This document shows, piece by piece, positions 27,827-36,104 of a stretch of DNA of 64,000 nt. The stretch comes from Streptomyces sp. yr375 (GTDB lineage: Bacteria; Actinomycetota; Actinomycetes; Streptomycetales; Streptomycetaceae): contig NZ_FOFF01000002.1 in assembly GCF_900110755.1 (NCBI RefSeq), forward strand, positions 1 to 64,000, given 5' to 3'. Position numbers and translations under genes: made by a program. The first letter of the stretch is position 1. Every line of letters begins with the position of its first letter. The notes below the pieces were generated by a model. That model had not been told where the DNA came from. It saw only the letters and a list, made by a program, of their open reading frames with translations, and ran no database searches.

Positions 27827-28627
27827 GTGCAGGTGGAGGCGGGGTTGGTGGCTGACTCATTTCCGCGGGAACGGCTCTCGCGACGGATTTTCCGCGACGA
27901 GACACTGCTCGTTCTGGGGCTTTCGCTCGGTGCGAGCGGTGTGTCCGCGCTGATCAGTTTTGTCGGGTCGGTCACCAAGCCGGGAGGCCTGAAGGACCAG
28001 GCGGCGACCCTCAACGCCTCGGCCGCGCCCGGCCGTCCGTGGCTCGACCTCGCCTGGCAGCTCTTCGGGATCGCCACGGCGCTCATTCCGGTCGCCCTCG
28101 TCGCGCACTTCCTGCTGCGCGAGGGGCAGGGACTGCGGACGCTCGGCTTCGACCGCACCCGGCCCTGGCCGGACCTCGGCCGGGGCGCGGCGATCGCGGC
28201 GGTGATCGGCAGCACCGGCATCGCCTTCTACCTGGCGGCGCGCGGCCTCGGCTTCAACCTCACGGTGGTGCCGGAGGCGCTGCCCGACGTGTGGTGGAAG
28301 TACCCGGTACTGATCCTGTCCGCGCTCCAGAACGCGATCCTCGAAGAAGTCATCGTCGTCGGCTACCTGCTGCGCCGACTGGGCCAGTTGGGCTGGACGC
28401 CGGGCACCGCGCTGGTCGCCAGTTCGGTGCTGCGCGGCTCGTACCACCTCTACCAGGGCGTCGGCGGGTTCATCGGCAACATGGTGATGGGCGTGGTGTT
28501 CGTCTACCTCTACCGGCGCTGGGGCCGGGTCGGGCCCCTGGTGGTGGCCCACTCTCTGCTCGACATCGGGGCCTTCGTGGGATACGCGCTGCTGGCGGGG
28601 AAGGTGGGGTGGCTGCCGACGGCGTGA
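27827..28627 (+). CDS. CPBP family intramembrane metalloprotease (CAAX-like)
   Basis: A 266-aa membrane protein with about 7-8 helices. The Abi/CPBP motifs are visible: EEVIVVGYLLRRL (EExxxxR, motif 1), SVLRGSYHLYQG (motif 2 with His) and HSLLDIGAF (motif 3 with His). These residues bind zinc and cut substrates within the membrane. GTG 27827 has GGAGG 5 nt upstream; the open frame extends to 27752 without a better start. Family members mature peptides or confer bacteriocin self-immunity; no such peptide gene is adjacent. Confidence 0.88.
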   Translation: MQVEAGLVADSFPRERLSRRIFRDETLLVLGLSLGASGVSALISFVGSVTKPGGLKDQAATLNASAAPGRPWLDLAWQLFGIATALIPVALVAHFLLREGQGLRTLGFDRTRPWPDLGRGAAIAAVIGSTGIAFYLAARGLGFNLTVVPEALPDVWWKYPVLILSALQNAILEEVIVVGYLLRRLGQLGWTPGTALVASSVLRGSYHLYQGVGGFIGNMVMGVVFVYLYRRWGRVGPLVVAHSLLDIGAFVGYALLAGKVGWLPTA

Positions 28628-28655
28628 ACCACCTTCCCGGCGCCTCTCTGTGTGG

Positions 28656-29465
28656 CTAGGCGAGCAGTTCGCCCTCGATGACGGTGACCGCGTGGCCGGT
28701 CAGCAGGGTGCGGTCGCCGCGCAGTTCCGTGCGGACGCGGCCGGCGCGCGGTGAGGCCTGTAGGCCGGTCAGGACGGTACGGCCGAGACGCTCGGACCAG
28801 TGGGGCGCCAGGGCGGTGTGGGCGCTGCCCGTCACCGGGTCCTCGTCGATGCCGACGTTCGGGAAGAAGCATCGGGAGACGAAGTCGTAGCCCAGGTCCG
28901 GGTTCTCGGCGCGGGCGGTGGCGATGACGCCGCGGCGGGAGTAGGCGGCCAGCGCCCTGTGGTCCGGTCGCAGGGCGTGGACGGTCCGCTCGTCGGCGAG
29001 TTCGATCAGCAGGTCGCCGACGTGCGGGCCGGTGTCGAAGCAGCCGAGCGGCTCGGCGCCCAGGGCCTCGGCGACCCCGGCCGGGATCTCGACCCTGGTC
29101 AGCGGGGCGGTCGGGAAGTCCAGGGTGATCGAGCCGTCCTCGGCGGGCGTCGCGACGAGGACACCGCTGCGGGTGGCGAAACGCACCGGGCCCTTGTGAG
29201 CGCCCGTGGTGTGCAGGACGTGGGCCGTGGCGAGCGTGGCGTGGCCGCACATGTCGACCTCGGCGACCGGCGTGAACCAGCGCAGCGCCCAGTCCGCCGC
29301 GCCGCCCTCGGGAAGCGGGTGGGCGAACGCCGTCTCGGCGTGGTTGACCTCCAGGGCCACGTTCTGAAGCCGACCGTCGTCCGGGAAGGCGTCCAGAAGC
29401 AGGACCCCGGCCGGGTTGCCGGCGAAGGGGCGGTCGGTGAAGGCGTCGACGATTCGAATACGCAT
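28656..29465 (-). CDS. PhzF family isomerase/epimerase-like protein
   Basis: A 269-aa PhzF-fold protein built of two similar halves. The catalytic glutamate is in LEVNHAETAFAHP (about residue 44); MCGHATLATAHVL and DEDPVTGSAHTALAPHW are the family's glycine/His landmarks. Phenazine genes are not adjacent, so this is one of the many PhzF paralogues of unknown substrate. ATG 29465 follows typical spacing; the gene points away from the tandem-repeat region. Confidence 0.9.
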   Translation of the reverse strand: MRIRIVDAFTDRPFAGNPAGVLLLDAFPDDGRLQNVALEVNHAETAFAHPLPEGGAADWALRWFTPVAEVDMCGHATLATAHVLHTTGAHKGPVRFATRSGVLVATPAEDGSITLDFPTAPLTRVEIPAGVAEALGAEPLGCFDTGPHVGDLLIELADERTVHALRPDHRALAAYSRRGVIATARAENPDLGYDFVSRCFFPNVGIDEDPVTGSAHTALAPHWSERLGRTVLTGLQASPRAGRVRTELRGDRTLLTGHAVTVIEGELLA

Positions 29466-29544
29466 ACCGGTGACGCTAGGGGCTGACCAAAGCCATCGGC
29501 CAAGGCCAATCCAGGAATCCTGGCCCGTTTCCGCCAGGTCGCGG

Positions 29545-30300
29545 CGAGCCGCCTGCGGGCTACGGTGAGCCGCCTACGGGCTACGGCGAGCAGGTTGGGC
29601 TGTGGCGAGTAGGTCGTGGGTGGGGCGGAGCGTGGCGCGGGGGCCGAACCATGGAGGGCAAGCGAGGTCGTGGCGTGCGGGCCGGATCTTGGTGGGCGGG
29701 CCGGGTTGGTGTGAGCAGGGTGGGCCGTGGTGGGTAGGGCCGACCTGTGGGGTCGGGGGCCGGACCGTGGCGGGCAAGCCCGGTCGTGGCATGCGGGCCG
29801 GACGTTGGCGTGCGGGCCGGGCTGGTGCGGGCAGGCCGAACCGCGGTCGGCTGGCCGAACCGTGGTGGGCGGGGCCGACCGTGGGTAGGTGGACCGGACC
29901 GTGCCGGGCAAGCAGGTCGTGGCGCGCGGGCCGGACGTTGGCGCGCGGGCCGGGTCGTGGTGGGCGGGGCGGGTTGGTGTGAGCAGGGTGGGCCGTGGGC
30001 GGCGGGCCGAACCGTGGTGGGCGGGGCCGACCGTGGGTAGGCGGACCGGACCGTGGCGGGTAAGCCAGGTCATGGCGTGCGGGCCGAAACCGCTGTGAGC
30101 GGGGCAGACGGTTGTGAGCAGGCCGGGGTCGTGGTGGGCGGGCCTGTGGGTGGCCGGGCCTGTGTGAGCGGGCCGGGCCTGTGTGGCCGGGACGGGTCAG
30201 ACCCTTGTGAGCAGGCCGGGCCGTCGTGGGCGGGCTGGGACCGTGTGCGTGTGTTGGACCGTGATCGGTGGGGTGCTCGTGGGGCGGGTGGGGCGTAAGG
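29545..30300. repeat. 19-bp minisatellite with 152-bp higher-order repeats
   Basis: After two 21-bp units (gagccgcctgcgggctacggt and a near copy, 29545-29586) the DNA becomes a long run of degenerate 19-bp units around gccggaccgtggcgggcgg. Matching blocks such as ggccgaaccgtggtgggcgg recur at 29853 and 30005, exactly 152 bp (8 x 19) apart. The array fills the ~890-nt divergent gap between phzF and the luxR-type gene. Both strands have open frames here only because stop codons are rare in the GC-rich unit. Confidence 0.88.
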
Positions 30301-30355
30301 CTGGGATCATGGGTGGGAGGAGGGAGCGCTGCCCATGTCCTGACGATCAGGGGCG

Positions 30356-33121
30356 GTGAGGGTTATGCCCGACCTTGAGGAGAACGGTTCGCAGGCGGCG
30401 GCGTACGCCGATCCGCAGGGGGATCCGTTTCTGCGCACCCGGTTCGTCGTACCGGCCCTGCCGGTGACGTTTCTGCGCCGCGAGCGGCTGGTCAGGCACC
30501 TCGACCAGGCTCTGCGCACGCCGCTGACCATGGTCAACGGCTCGGCGGGCGCCGGCAAGACGCTGCTGGTCGCCGACTGGGCCGCAGGGCGCGAGGGACC
30601 CGTCGCCTGGCTCACCACCGACGCCGCCGGTCAGGGCCCCGGCATGCTGTGGGCGTACTTGCTCCAGGCCCTGCGCGCCGCCGGTGTGTCCCTGCCCGCC
30701 GAGATCGGCTGCCCCGCGGACGCGAGCCGCGTGCCTCCGACGCTGCTCGCGCGGCTCGCCGCCGCGCTGTGCGCCCGGGACCGGCCCGTGACCGTGGTGC
30801 TCGACGAGTACGACCGGGTGACCGACCCGGCGATCGCGGAGCAACTGGAGTTCGTACTGCACCACGCCGGTGCCGGGCTGCGCCTGATCCTCGTCAGCCG
30901 TACCGAACCGCTGCTGCCGCTGCACCGCTACCGGGCGGCCGGCGACCTCACGGAGATCCGGGCCGCGGAACTGGCCTTCACCTGCGAGGAAGCGGCCGAG
31001 CTGCTGGACCTGCACGGCCTGCGGCTGCCGCCGCACGCGACGCGGGCGCTCGTGGAACGCACCCGGGGCTGGGCCGCCGGCCTGCGGCTGTGCGCCCTCG
31101 CCGCGCGGGAGAGCCCGGATCCGGAGACGTACCTGAAGGAGTTCGAGGCCGACCGCACCACGGTCGCCGACTTCCTGCTGGCGGAGGTGCTCAGGCGGCA
31201 GCCGCCCGAGACGCAGGACGTCCTGCTGCGGGTCAGCGTCCTCGACCGGTTCTGTCCCGACCTGGTGGACGCGCTGACCGGGCGCGCCGACGCCGGGCCC
31301 ATCCTGGCAGGACTGCACCGCGACAACGCGTTCGTCGAACACCTCGAACAGGACTGGTACCGCCTCCACCCGCTGTTCGGCGAGATCCTCCGCGCCCTGC
31401 TGCGCGTACGTACGCCGGGCCTGGAACCCGAACTGCACCGGCGGGCCGCGCAGTGGCTGCGCGGCTCGGGATCCCTCGCGGAGACGCTGGGGCACGGGGC
31501 CGCCGCCGGTGACTGGGACTTCACCGCCGGAGCCCTGGTCGACGACCTCGCCATCGGCTGTCTCTTCAGCGGCCTGCGCTCCGACGAACTCGTCGACCTG
31601 TTCTCCCGGATGGGGCCGGAGGCCGTGAGCCCCGCCACGGACCTCGTCCGCGCGGCCCGCGAGCTGTCCCGGCACGACCTCGACCTCGGCCTGACCCATC
31701 TGCGCCACGCGGAACAGAGCCTCACCGCGGAACTGGGCCTGACGGCAGAAGTGGGGCTGACGGCAGAAGTGGGGCTGACTGTTGAGCTGGGGCTGACCGC
31801 CGAGTTGGGTTTGACGGATGGCGAAGTGGCCTTCACCTCAAGGGAGTTGACTTCGGAGGGCGTCGCGGCGCGGTTGAGCTGTGCGCTGCTGGAGGCGCTG
31901 GCCGGGCGGCTGACCGGTGCGCCCGGCCGGGCGGAACTGGCAGCGGCGGCGGCCGAGACGCTGTACGGACAGGTCCCCGCCGGGCTGCTGGAGCGGCATC
32001 CCGAACTCACCGCCCTCCTGCTGGCCCACCTCGGCTCGGCGCGGCTGTGGGCCGGGCGGTTCGACGAGGCGAGTGCCGCCCTGTCGCGGGTGGCGAAGGC
32101 CCCGGCGGGGGCGTCGACGGCGCTCGCCCGCGAGGACTCGCTCGGCAGGCTGGCGCTCATCGACCATCTGGACGGCTGGCCCGGCCGCGCGGAGCGCAAG
32201 GCGCGGGCCGCGCTGACCGAAACCGAGCGCTACGGCCTGGCCCAGCCCTCCGGTTCCGGCATGGCACGGCTGGTCCTGGCCGCCGTCGCCGTGGACCGCG
32301 ACGAGCTCGTCCGGGCGCAGGCACTCCTCGACGAGGCGGTCAGGTCGCACCCCGCGCTGCGGGACCCGGTCATGGAGGCGGGCCGCGCCCTCGCCACCGC
32401 CCGCCTGCATCTGGCCCGCGGCGACCCGCGCGCCGCGCTCGCCGCGGCCGAACGGGCCGTCCGCGCCACCGTGGTCTCCCCCTGGGCGGAGGCGCAGACG
32501 GCGCTCGTCGTCTCCGCCGCGCATCTCGCCGAGGGCCGACCGGAGCGCGCCGTCGAGGCGCTCCGCGCGGTGCCCGACGAACAGCACGAGCAGCCGGTGT
32601 ACGCGGTGGGGGCCGCGCGGGCCCAACTCGCCGCGGGCAGGCCCGGGGCGGCCGTCGACCTGCTCGACGGCGTGCGCGCCGGGGGCCGCGCCGGACCCGC
32701 CGTGACCGTCCGGGCCACGCTGGTGCGCGCGCAGGCGGCGGCCGAGGCGGGGGACACGGCCGGCTCGCGTCGACTCGTCGCCCTGGCGCTGCGCGAGGCA
32801 CGGCGCGACGGGCTGCGCCGCCCCTTCCTCGAAGCCGGACCCTGGATCCGCCCGTTCCTGGACACGGCGTCGCCCCGGCTCACCCCTGGTGCGCCGCCGC
32901 CGTCCGACGGCCCGCCGCCCCCGCTCGTCGAGGAGCTGAGCGGACGCGAACGCGACGTCGTACGCAGGCTGGCCCTGATGATGTCGACGGAGGAGATCGC
33001 CGCCGATCTGTTTCTGTCGGTGAACACGGTCAAGACCCACCTCAAGGGCGCCTACCGGAAACTGGCCGTCAACCGCCGCAACGACGCGGTGCGCCGCGCC
33101 CGCGAGCTGAACCTGCTGTGA
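30356..33121 (+). CDS. LuxR family (LAL/MalT-type) ATP-binding transcriptional regulator
   Basis: A 921-aa regulator of the large ATP-binding LuxR class. P-loop GSAGAGKTLLVADW is at about residues 62-75 with Walker B VVLDEYDRV (~147-155); ~300-820 are tetratricopeptide-like helical repeats; the C-terminal LuxR HTH (SGRERDVVRRLALMMSTEEI, FLSVNTVKTHLKGAYRKL) ends the protein. Residues ~456-485 are a six-residue LTAExG tandem repeat. GTG 30356 or ATG 30365 may start it. The minisatellite lies directly upstream. The stop overlaps the next gene's GTG. Inducer and target unknown. Confidence 0.88.
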   Translation: MRVMPDLEENGSQAAAYADPQGDPFLRTRFVVPALPVTFLRRERLVRHLDQALRTPLTMVNGSAGAGKTLLVADWAAGREGPVAWLTTDAAGQGPGMLWAYLLQALRAAGVSLPAEIGCPADASRVPPTLLARLAAALCARDRPVTVVLDEYDRVTDPAIAEQLEFVLHHAGAGLRLILVSRTEPLLPLHRYRAAGDLTEIRAAELAFTCEEAAELLDLHGLRLPPHATRALVERTRGWAAGLRLCALAARESPDPETYLKEFEADRTTVADFLLAEVLRRQPPETQDVLLRVSVLDRFCPDLVDALTGRADAGPILAGLHRDNAFVEHLEQDWYRLHPLFGEILRALLRVRTPGLEPELHRRAAQWLRGSGSLAETLGHGAAAGDWDFTAGALVDDLAIGCLFSGLRSDELVDLFSRMGPEAVSPATDLVRAARELSRHDLDLGLTHLRHAEQSLTAELGLTAEVGLTAEVGLTVELGLTAELGLTDGEVAFTSRELTSEGVAARLSCALLEALAGRLTGAPGRAELAAAAAETLYGQVPAGLLERHPELTALLLAHLGSARLWAGRFDEASAALSRVAKAPAGASTALAREDSLGRLALIDHLDGWPGRAERKARAALTETERYGLAQPSGSGMARLVLAAVAVDRDELVRAQALLDEAVRSHPALRDPVMEAGRALATARLHLARGDPRAALAAAERAVRATVVSPWAEAQTALVVSAAHLAEGRPERAVEALRAVPDEQHEQPVYAVGAARAQLAAGRPGAAVDLLDGVRAGGRAGPAVTVRATLVRAQAAAEAGDTAGSRRLVALALREARRDGLRRPFLEAGPWIRPFLDTASPRLTPGAPPPSDGPPPPLVEELSGRERDVVRRLALMMSTEEIAADLFLSVNTVKTHLKGAYRKLAVNRRNDAVRRARELNLL
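31721..31810 (+). repeat. 18-bp in-frame tandem repeat in the luxR-type gene
   Basis: Five consecutive 18-bp units, each encoding L-T-(A/V)-E-(L/V)-G; two (31739-31756 and 31757-31774) are identical. A degenerate sixth follows. Codons gaa, gca and ttg are richer here than around. It lengthens a linker in the helical repeat domain and could vary between strains. Confidence 0.88.
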
Positions 33122-33642
33122 CCGGCCGCGGACGTCGGCGCTTTCCGGCTCGCCCGTCGTGGGCGCGGCGCCGGAGCAGCGCCGACTACACCGGCGGCGT
33201 CTACGGGTCCATGCTCGCCGCCTCGGTGGTCGTCGGCGTGGGCACGCTGGGCTCGTTCCCGCGCGTGGAACTCGTGGTGCTGCTGTTGCTCACCAGCGTC
33301 GTGTTCTGGATCGCGCATGTGCACGCCCAGTTGTTCGGGGCGCGCATGGCACAGCGGGGCCTGGACCGGCGGGTGGTGCTGGCGGTGTGCCGCGACGAGT
33401 GGCCGATCGTCAACGCCGCGGTGCCGCCGGCCGTCGCCGTGGCCGTCAGCCCCCTGCTCGGGCTCGACCTCCAGGGCACGCTCTGGTTGGCGCTCGCGGT
33501 CGCCGTCGCGGGTCAGGTGGGCTGGTCGGCGGCAGCGGCACGACGGGCCGGGGCCTCGTGGCGCATGGTCGCCGTCAGCGCCTCGGTGAACCTCGTACTC
33601 GGTCTGCTGATCATCTTCTTCAAGCTCTTCGTGACCCACTGA
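33118..33642 (+). CDS. Hypothetical integral membrane protein, coupled to the LuxR-type gene
   Basis: A 174-aa membrane protein with a basic N-terminus (TGRGRRRFPARPSWARRR) and about four helices (SMLAASVVVGVGTLG; LVVLLLLTSVVFWIAHV; AAVPPAVAVAVSPLLGL; LVLGLLIIFFKLFV). GTG 33118 overlaps the LuxR TGA as GTGA, so it is probably translated from the same message. No known domain recognised. A role linked to the regulator is inference. Confidence 0.78.
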   Translation: MTGRGRRRFPARPSWARRRSSADYTGGVYGSMLAASVVVGVGTLGSFPRVELVVLLLLTSVVFWIAHVHAQLFGARMAQRGLDRRVVLAVCRDEWPIVNAAVPPAVAVAVSPLLGLDLQGTLWLALAVAVAGQVGWSAAAARRAGASWRMVAVSASVNLVLGLLIIFFKLFVTH

Positions 33643-33643
33643 C

Positions 33644-33699
33644 GGGGAGGGGAGGGGAGAGGAGAGGGCAGAGGGGAGAAGGGAGAAGGGGGGAGGGGG
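33644..33699 (+). repeat. Polypurine tract (GGGGA/GAGG-rich)
   Basis: Fifty-six nt that are purine on the + strand except one C (33669), as runs like ggggaggggagg and gagaaggggggagg. It follows the membrane-protein stop by one base. Long homopurine mirror-like tracts can form triplex DNA; a functional role is not shown. Confidence 0.8.
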
Positions 33700-33817
33700 T
33701 ACGGGGGTGTCGTGCGGGCTATCACCTTCGCGGGGTGAGGCCGTCCGTCCTTCCGGGGCGGAGGATCGAAGGGAAAGGGCGCAGTCCGCCTGTCCCAGGC
33801 CATCCCGGGAGCAGCTC

Positions 33818-34015
33818 ATGCGCTACGAGATCCGCGTCGACGGACAGATGTCGGAGGCGCTGACCAGGGCTTTCCCGGAGCTGGACCATGTGGTCATGTC
33901 CGGTCAGACGGTCCTGTTCGGACACGTCGTCGACGAGGCGCATCTGTTCGGGTTGCTGGCCCGCTGCCAGTCCCTGGGGCTGCGGGTCCTGGAGATGCGC
34001 CAACTGCCGGAGTGA
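33818..34015 (+). CDS. Small conserved protein MRYEIRVDG family
   Basis: A 65-aa protein (MRYEIRVDGQMSEALTRAFP start, RVLEMRQLPE end) typical of Streptomyces and relatives, probably a small alpha/beta (ACT-like) fold by pattern. A purine-rich gggagca is 7 nt upstream of ATG 33818. It precedes the HdeD-like gene by ~70 nt. No function known. Confidence 0.75.
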   Translation: MRYEIRVDGQMSEALTRAFPELDHVVMSGQTVLFGHVVDEAHLFGLLARCQSLGLRVLEMRQLPE

Positions 34016-34082
34016 CGGGCGGGTGCCCGAGCCGTGGCTCGAGCCGGGGTCCGGCGTTTCCGGTCGGGCGTGAGGAGGAGTC

Positions 34083-34805
34083 ATGAGCGTGTCGTCTGGT
34101 TCCGCACCACACCCAGGGCCGGTGGGCCCGGCGGGCGGTGATCCCGCCGAGGTTCTGGGCATGCTCGGGCGCTCCTGGACGTGGATCCTCGGCTCGGCGG
34201 TCGCCACGTTCGTGCCGGGCATCCTCATCCTGGTCTGGCCGGACGGGACCCTGCACGTGCTTGCGGTCCTGGTCGGCCTGTATCTGCTGGTCACCGGCGT
34301 GTTCCGGTTCGTCGCGGCCTTCGCCCGGGAGGAACCCGGCGAACGGCTGCCCGGGCTCCTCCTGGCGGTGCTGTACGTGGTGGCCGGCGTGCTGTGCCTG
34401 AGGAACCCGCTGCAGACCATCGCGGCGCTGTCGCTGATCGTCGGTGTCCTCTGGCTGGTGTCCGGCATGCTCACCCTCTACACCGCCCTCGCCACCAAGG
34501 ACCTGCCGCACCGGGGCGTCGTCCTCGGCGCGGCGGTGCTCGCCGTCGTGGCGGGGATCGTGGTGCTGGCGCTGCCCACCGAGTCGGCCCGGGCGCTGAC
34601 CCGGCTGCTCGGCCTGTGGCTCGTCCTGCTCGGGCTGGTCGAGGCGGCGGTCGCCTTCGCGTGGCGCGCCGCGGTCCGCAGGACGCTACCGGCGGGGCAG
34701 ACGGGACCCACGGGGCCGGAGGGACCTGTCGGGCCTGCGGGGCCTGGGGGGTCTGCGGGGCCGGTAGGGCCGCCGGGGCCGAGGACTCCCGCCGGGACGG
34801 ACTGA
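34083..34805 (+). CDS. HdeD/DUF308 family membrane protein with collagen-like tail
   Basis: A 240-aa protein. Residues ~30-205 hold about six helices in the DUF308 layout (ATFVPGILILVWPDGTLHV; AVLYVVAGVLCLRNPL; LGLWLVLLGLVEAAVAFAW). The last ~35 residues are a Gly-x-y repeat (GPTGPEGPVGPAGPGG...GPVGPPGP; DNA 34693-34790), a collagen-like extension that bacterial HdeD proteins normally lack. HdeD relatives act in acid resistance in E. coli; here function is unproven. GAGGAG is 5 nt upstream of ATG 34083. Confidence 0.85.
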   Translation: MSVSSGSAPHPGPVGPAGGDPAEVLGMLGRSWTWILGSAVATFVPGILILVWPDGTLHVLAVLVGLYLLVTGVFRFVAAFAREEPGERLPGLLLAVLYVVAGVLCLRNPLQTIAALSLIVGVLWLVSGMLTLYTALATKDLPHRGVVLGAAVLAVVAGIVVLALPTESARALTRLLGLWLVLLGLVEAAVAFAWRAAVRRTLPAGQTGPTGPEGPVGPAGPGGSAGPVGPPGPRTPAGTD

Positions 34806-34889
34806 GCACGGATGTTCCGGGCCGGTCCGCGCCCCCTCACTCACCCGTCTCGGGTGAGGCCGTCGGGTACTTGCCGTGGGCACGCTGAG

Positions 34890-34943
34890 AACGGCACGCG
34901 ACGAGCAAACGGCACGCGACGAGCAAACGGCACGCGACGAGCA
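34890..34943 (+). repeat. 18-bp perfect tandem repeat, three copies
   Basis: aacggcacgcgacgagca occurs three times in a row, with further decayed 10-bp units gcarccgcag to about 34984. It sits in the 284-nt gap between the HdeD-like and SHOCT genes, which has no supported gene. Confidence 0.9.
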
Positions 34944-35089
34944 ATCGGAAGCAGCCGCAGGCAACCGCAAGCATCCGCATGCGGGAGCAGGTCGGGATGC
35001 CGGGAGGCAGGCACAGCGGGAGACAGTGCGCAGGGACAGACGGGGGACCGCGGGGGACGGCGGGCGAAGGCCCGGGACGGAGGAGAGAC

Positions 35090-35530
35090 ATGAGTGGTGA
35101 CACGTACCTCGCGTACGACTATCCGCTGCTGAGCGCCTTCTGGACCATGCTGGTGTTCTTCCTGTGGATCATGTGGTTCGTCCTGCTGTTCCGGGTCGTC
35201 CTCGACATCTTCCGCGACGACGACCTCAGCGGCTGGGCCAAGACCGGCTGGCTGGTGTTCTGCATCGTCCTGCCCTTCCTGGGCGTATTCGTCTACGTGA
35301 TCGCCCGCGGCAAGAACATGGGGCGCAGGGAGACCGCGCAGGCGCGTGACCAGCAGAAGGCCTTCGACAGCTACATCCGCGAGACCGCCAGGGGCGGCGA
35401 CACCCCCACCAGCAGCGTCGACGAACTGGCCCGGCTCTCCGAGATCCGCGCCCGCGGCGACATCACGGACGAGGAGTTCGCGAAGGCCAAGCAACTGGTC
35501 CTGAGCGGCGGCAGCGGCGGCAGCCACTGA
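35090..35530 (+). CDS. PLDc_N/SHOCT domain membrane protein
   Basis: A 146-aa protein. Two helices near the N-terminus (LLSAFWTMLVFFLWIMWFVL; GWLVFCIVLPFLGVFVYVIA) form the PLDc_N-type membrane unit; the C-terminal ~35 residues are a SHOCT module (LARLSEIRARGDITDEEFAK). GGAGGAG precedes ATG 35090 by 6 nt. Such proteins are common in Streptomyces, with no enzyme activity known. It is followed by another small membrane protein. Confidence 0.85.
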   Translation: MSGDTYLAYDYPLLSAFWTMLVFFLWIMWFVLLFRVVLDIFRDDDLSGWAKTGWLVFCIVLPFLGVFVYVIARGKNMGRRETAQARDQQKAFDSYIRETARGGDTPTSSVDELARLSEIRARGDITDEEFAKAKQLVLSGGSGGSH

Positions 35531-35582
35531 GCACACCGGCGCAGGACAAGACCAAGCCAACAAACCGAATCGAGGCATCGGG

Positions 35583-36017
35583 ATGACGACACACTCCAGC
35601 CACACGCCGTCGGTCAAGCGGCACGCGGCCCAGCAGCACTGGGCCGGGGGCCTGATGATCTTCGCCGCCGTCACGCTCATGCTCTCCGGAGTGCTCGACA
35701 TCTTCCGGGGCATCATGGGCATCGCCGAGGACGACATCTTCGTCACGACCCGGAACTACGTCTTCCAGTACGACCTCACCGGCTGGGGCTGGATCCACCT
35801 CGCCCTGGGCGCGGTCGCCGTGATCGTCAGCCTGGGACTGTTCCAGGGGGCGATGTGGGCGCGGGTCGCGGGCGTGGCCATCGCCGGGCTGATCGTCATC
35901 GCCAACTTCCTCTCCCTGCCGCAGTACCCGGTCTGGTCCATCGTGATGATCGCGTTCTCCGCGTTCGTCATCTGGGCGCTGTGCGTGGTGCGGCCGGACC
36001 GCCCCGCAGACTTCTGA
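35583..36017 (+). CDS. DUF7144-like four-helix membrane protein
   Basis: A 144-aa integral membrane protein with four helices (GLMIFAAVTLMLSGVLDIF; WIHLALGAVAVIVSLGLF; VAGVAIAGLIVIANFL; SIVMIAFSAFVIWALCVV) and the pattern typical of the actinobacterial DUF7144 group (YDLTGWGWIHL). No transport motif. The gene is in line with the SHOCT gene (52-nt gap), likely one operon. Function unknown. Confidence 0.82.
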   Translation: MTTHSSHTPSVKRHAAQQHWAGGLMIFAAVTLMLSGVLDIFRGIMGIAEDDIFVTTRNYVFQYDLTGWGWIHLALGAVAVIVSLGLFQGAMWARVAGVAIAGLIVIANFLSLPQYPVWSIVMIAFSAFVIWALCVVRPDRPADF

Positions 36018-36034
36018 CCGCAAAACTGCAAAAA

Positions 36035-36069
36035 CCGCAGACCGCAGACCGCAGACCGCGGACCGCGGA
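36035..36069 (+). repeat. 7-bp tandem repeat
   Basis: Five units of ccgcaga or ccgcgga between the DUF7144-like stop and the amidotransferase start. Simple repeat in a short gap. Confidence 0.8.
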
Positions 36070-36104
36070 CCGATCGCCGATGACAGACAGGAAGGCGTTG
36101 CACC

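Noticed and set aside
29099..30073. 324-aa minus and 126-aa plus frames over the minisatellite
   Set aside because: A 19-bp unit cycles through all frames and rarely makes stops; the repeats explain the open frames, and no domain exists.
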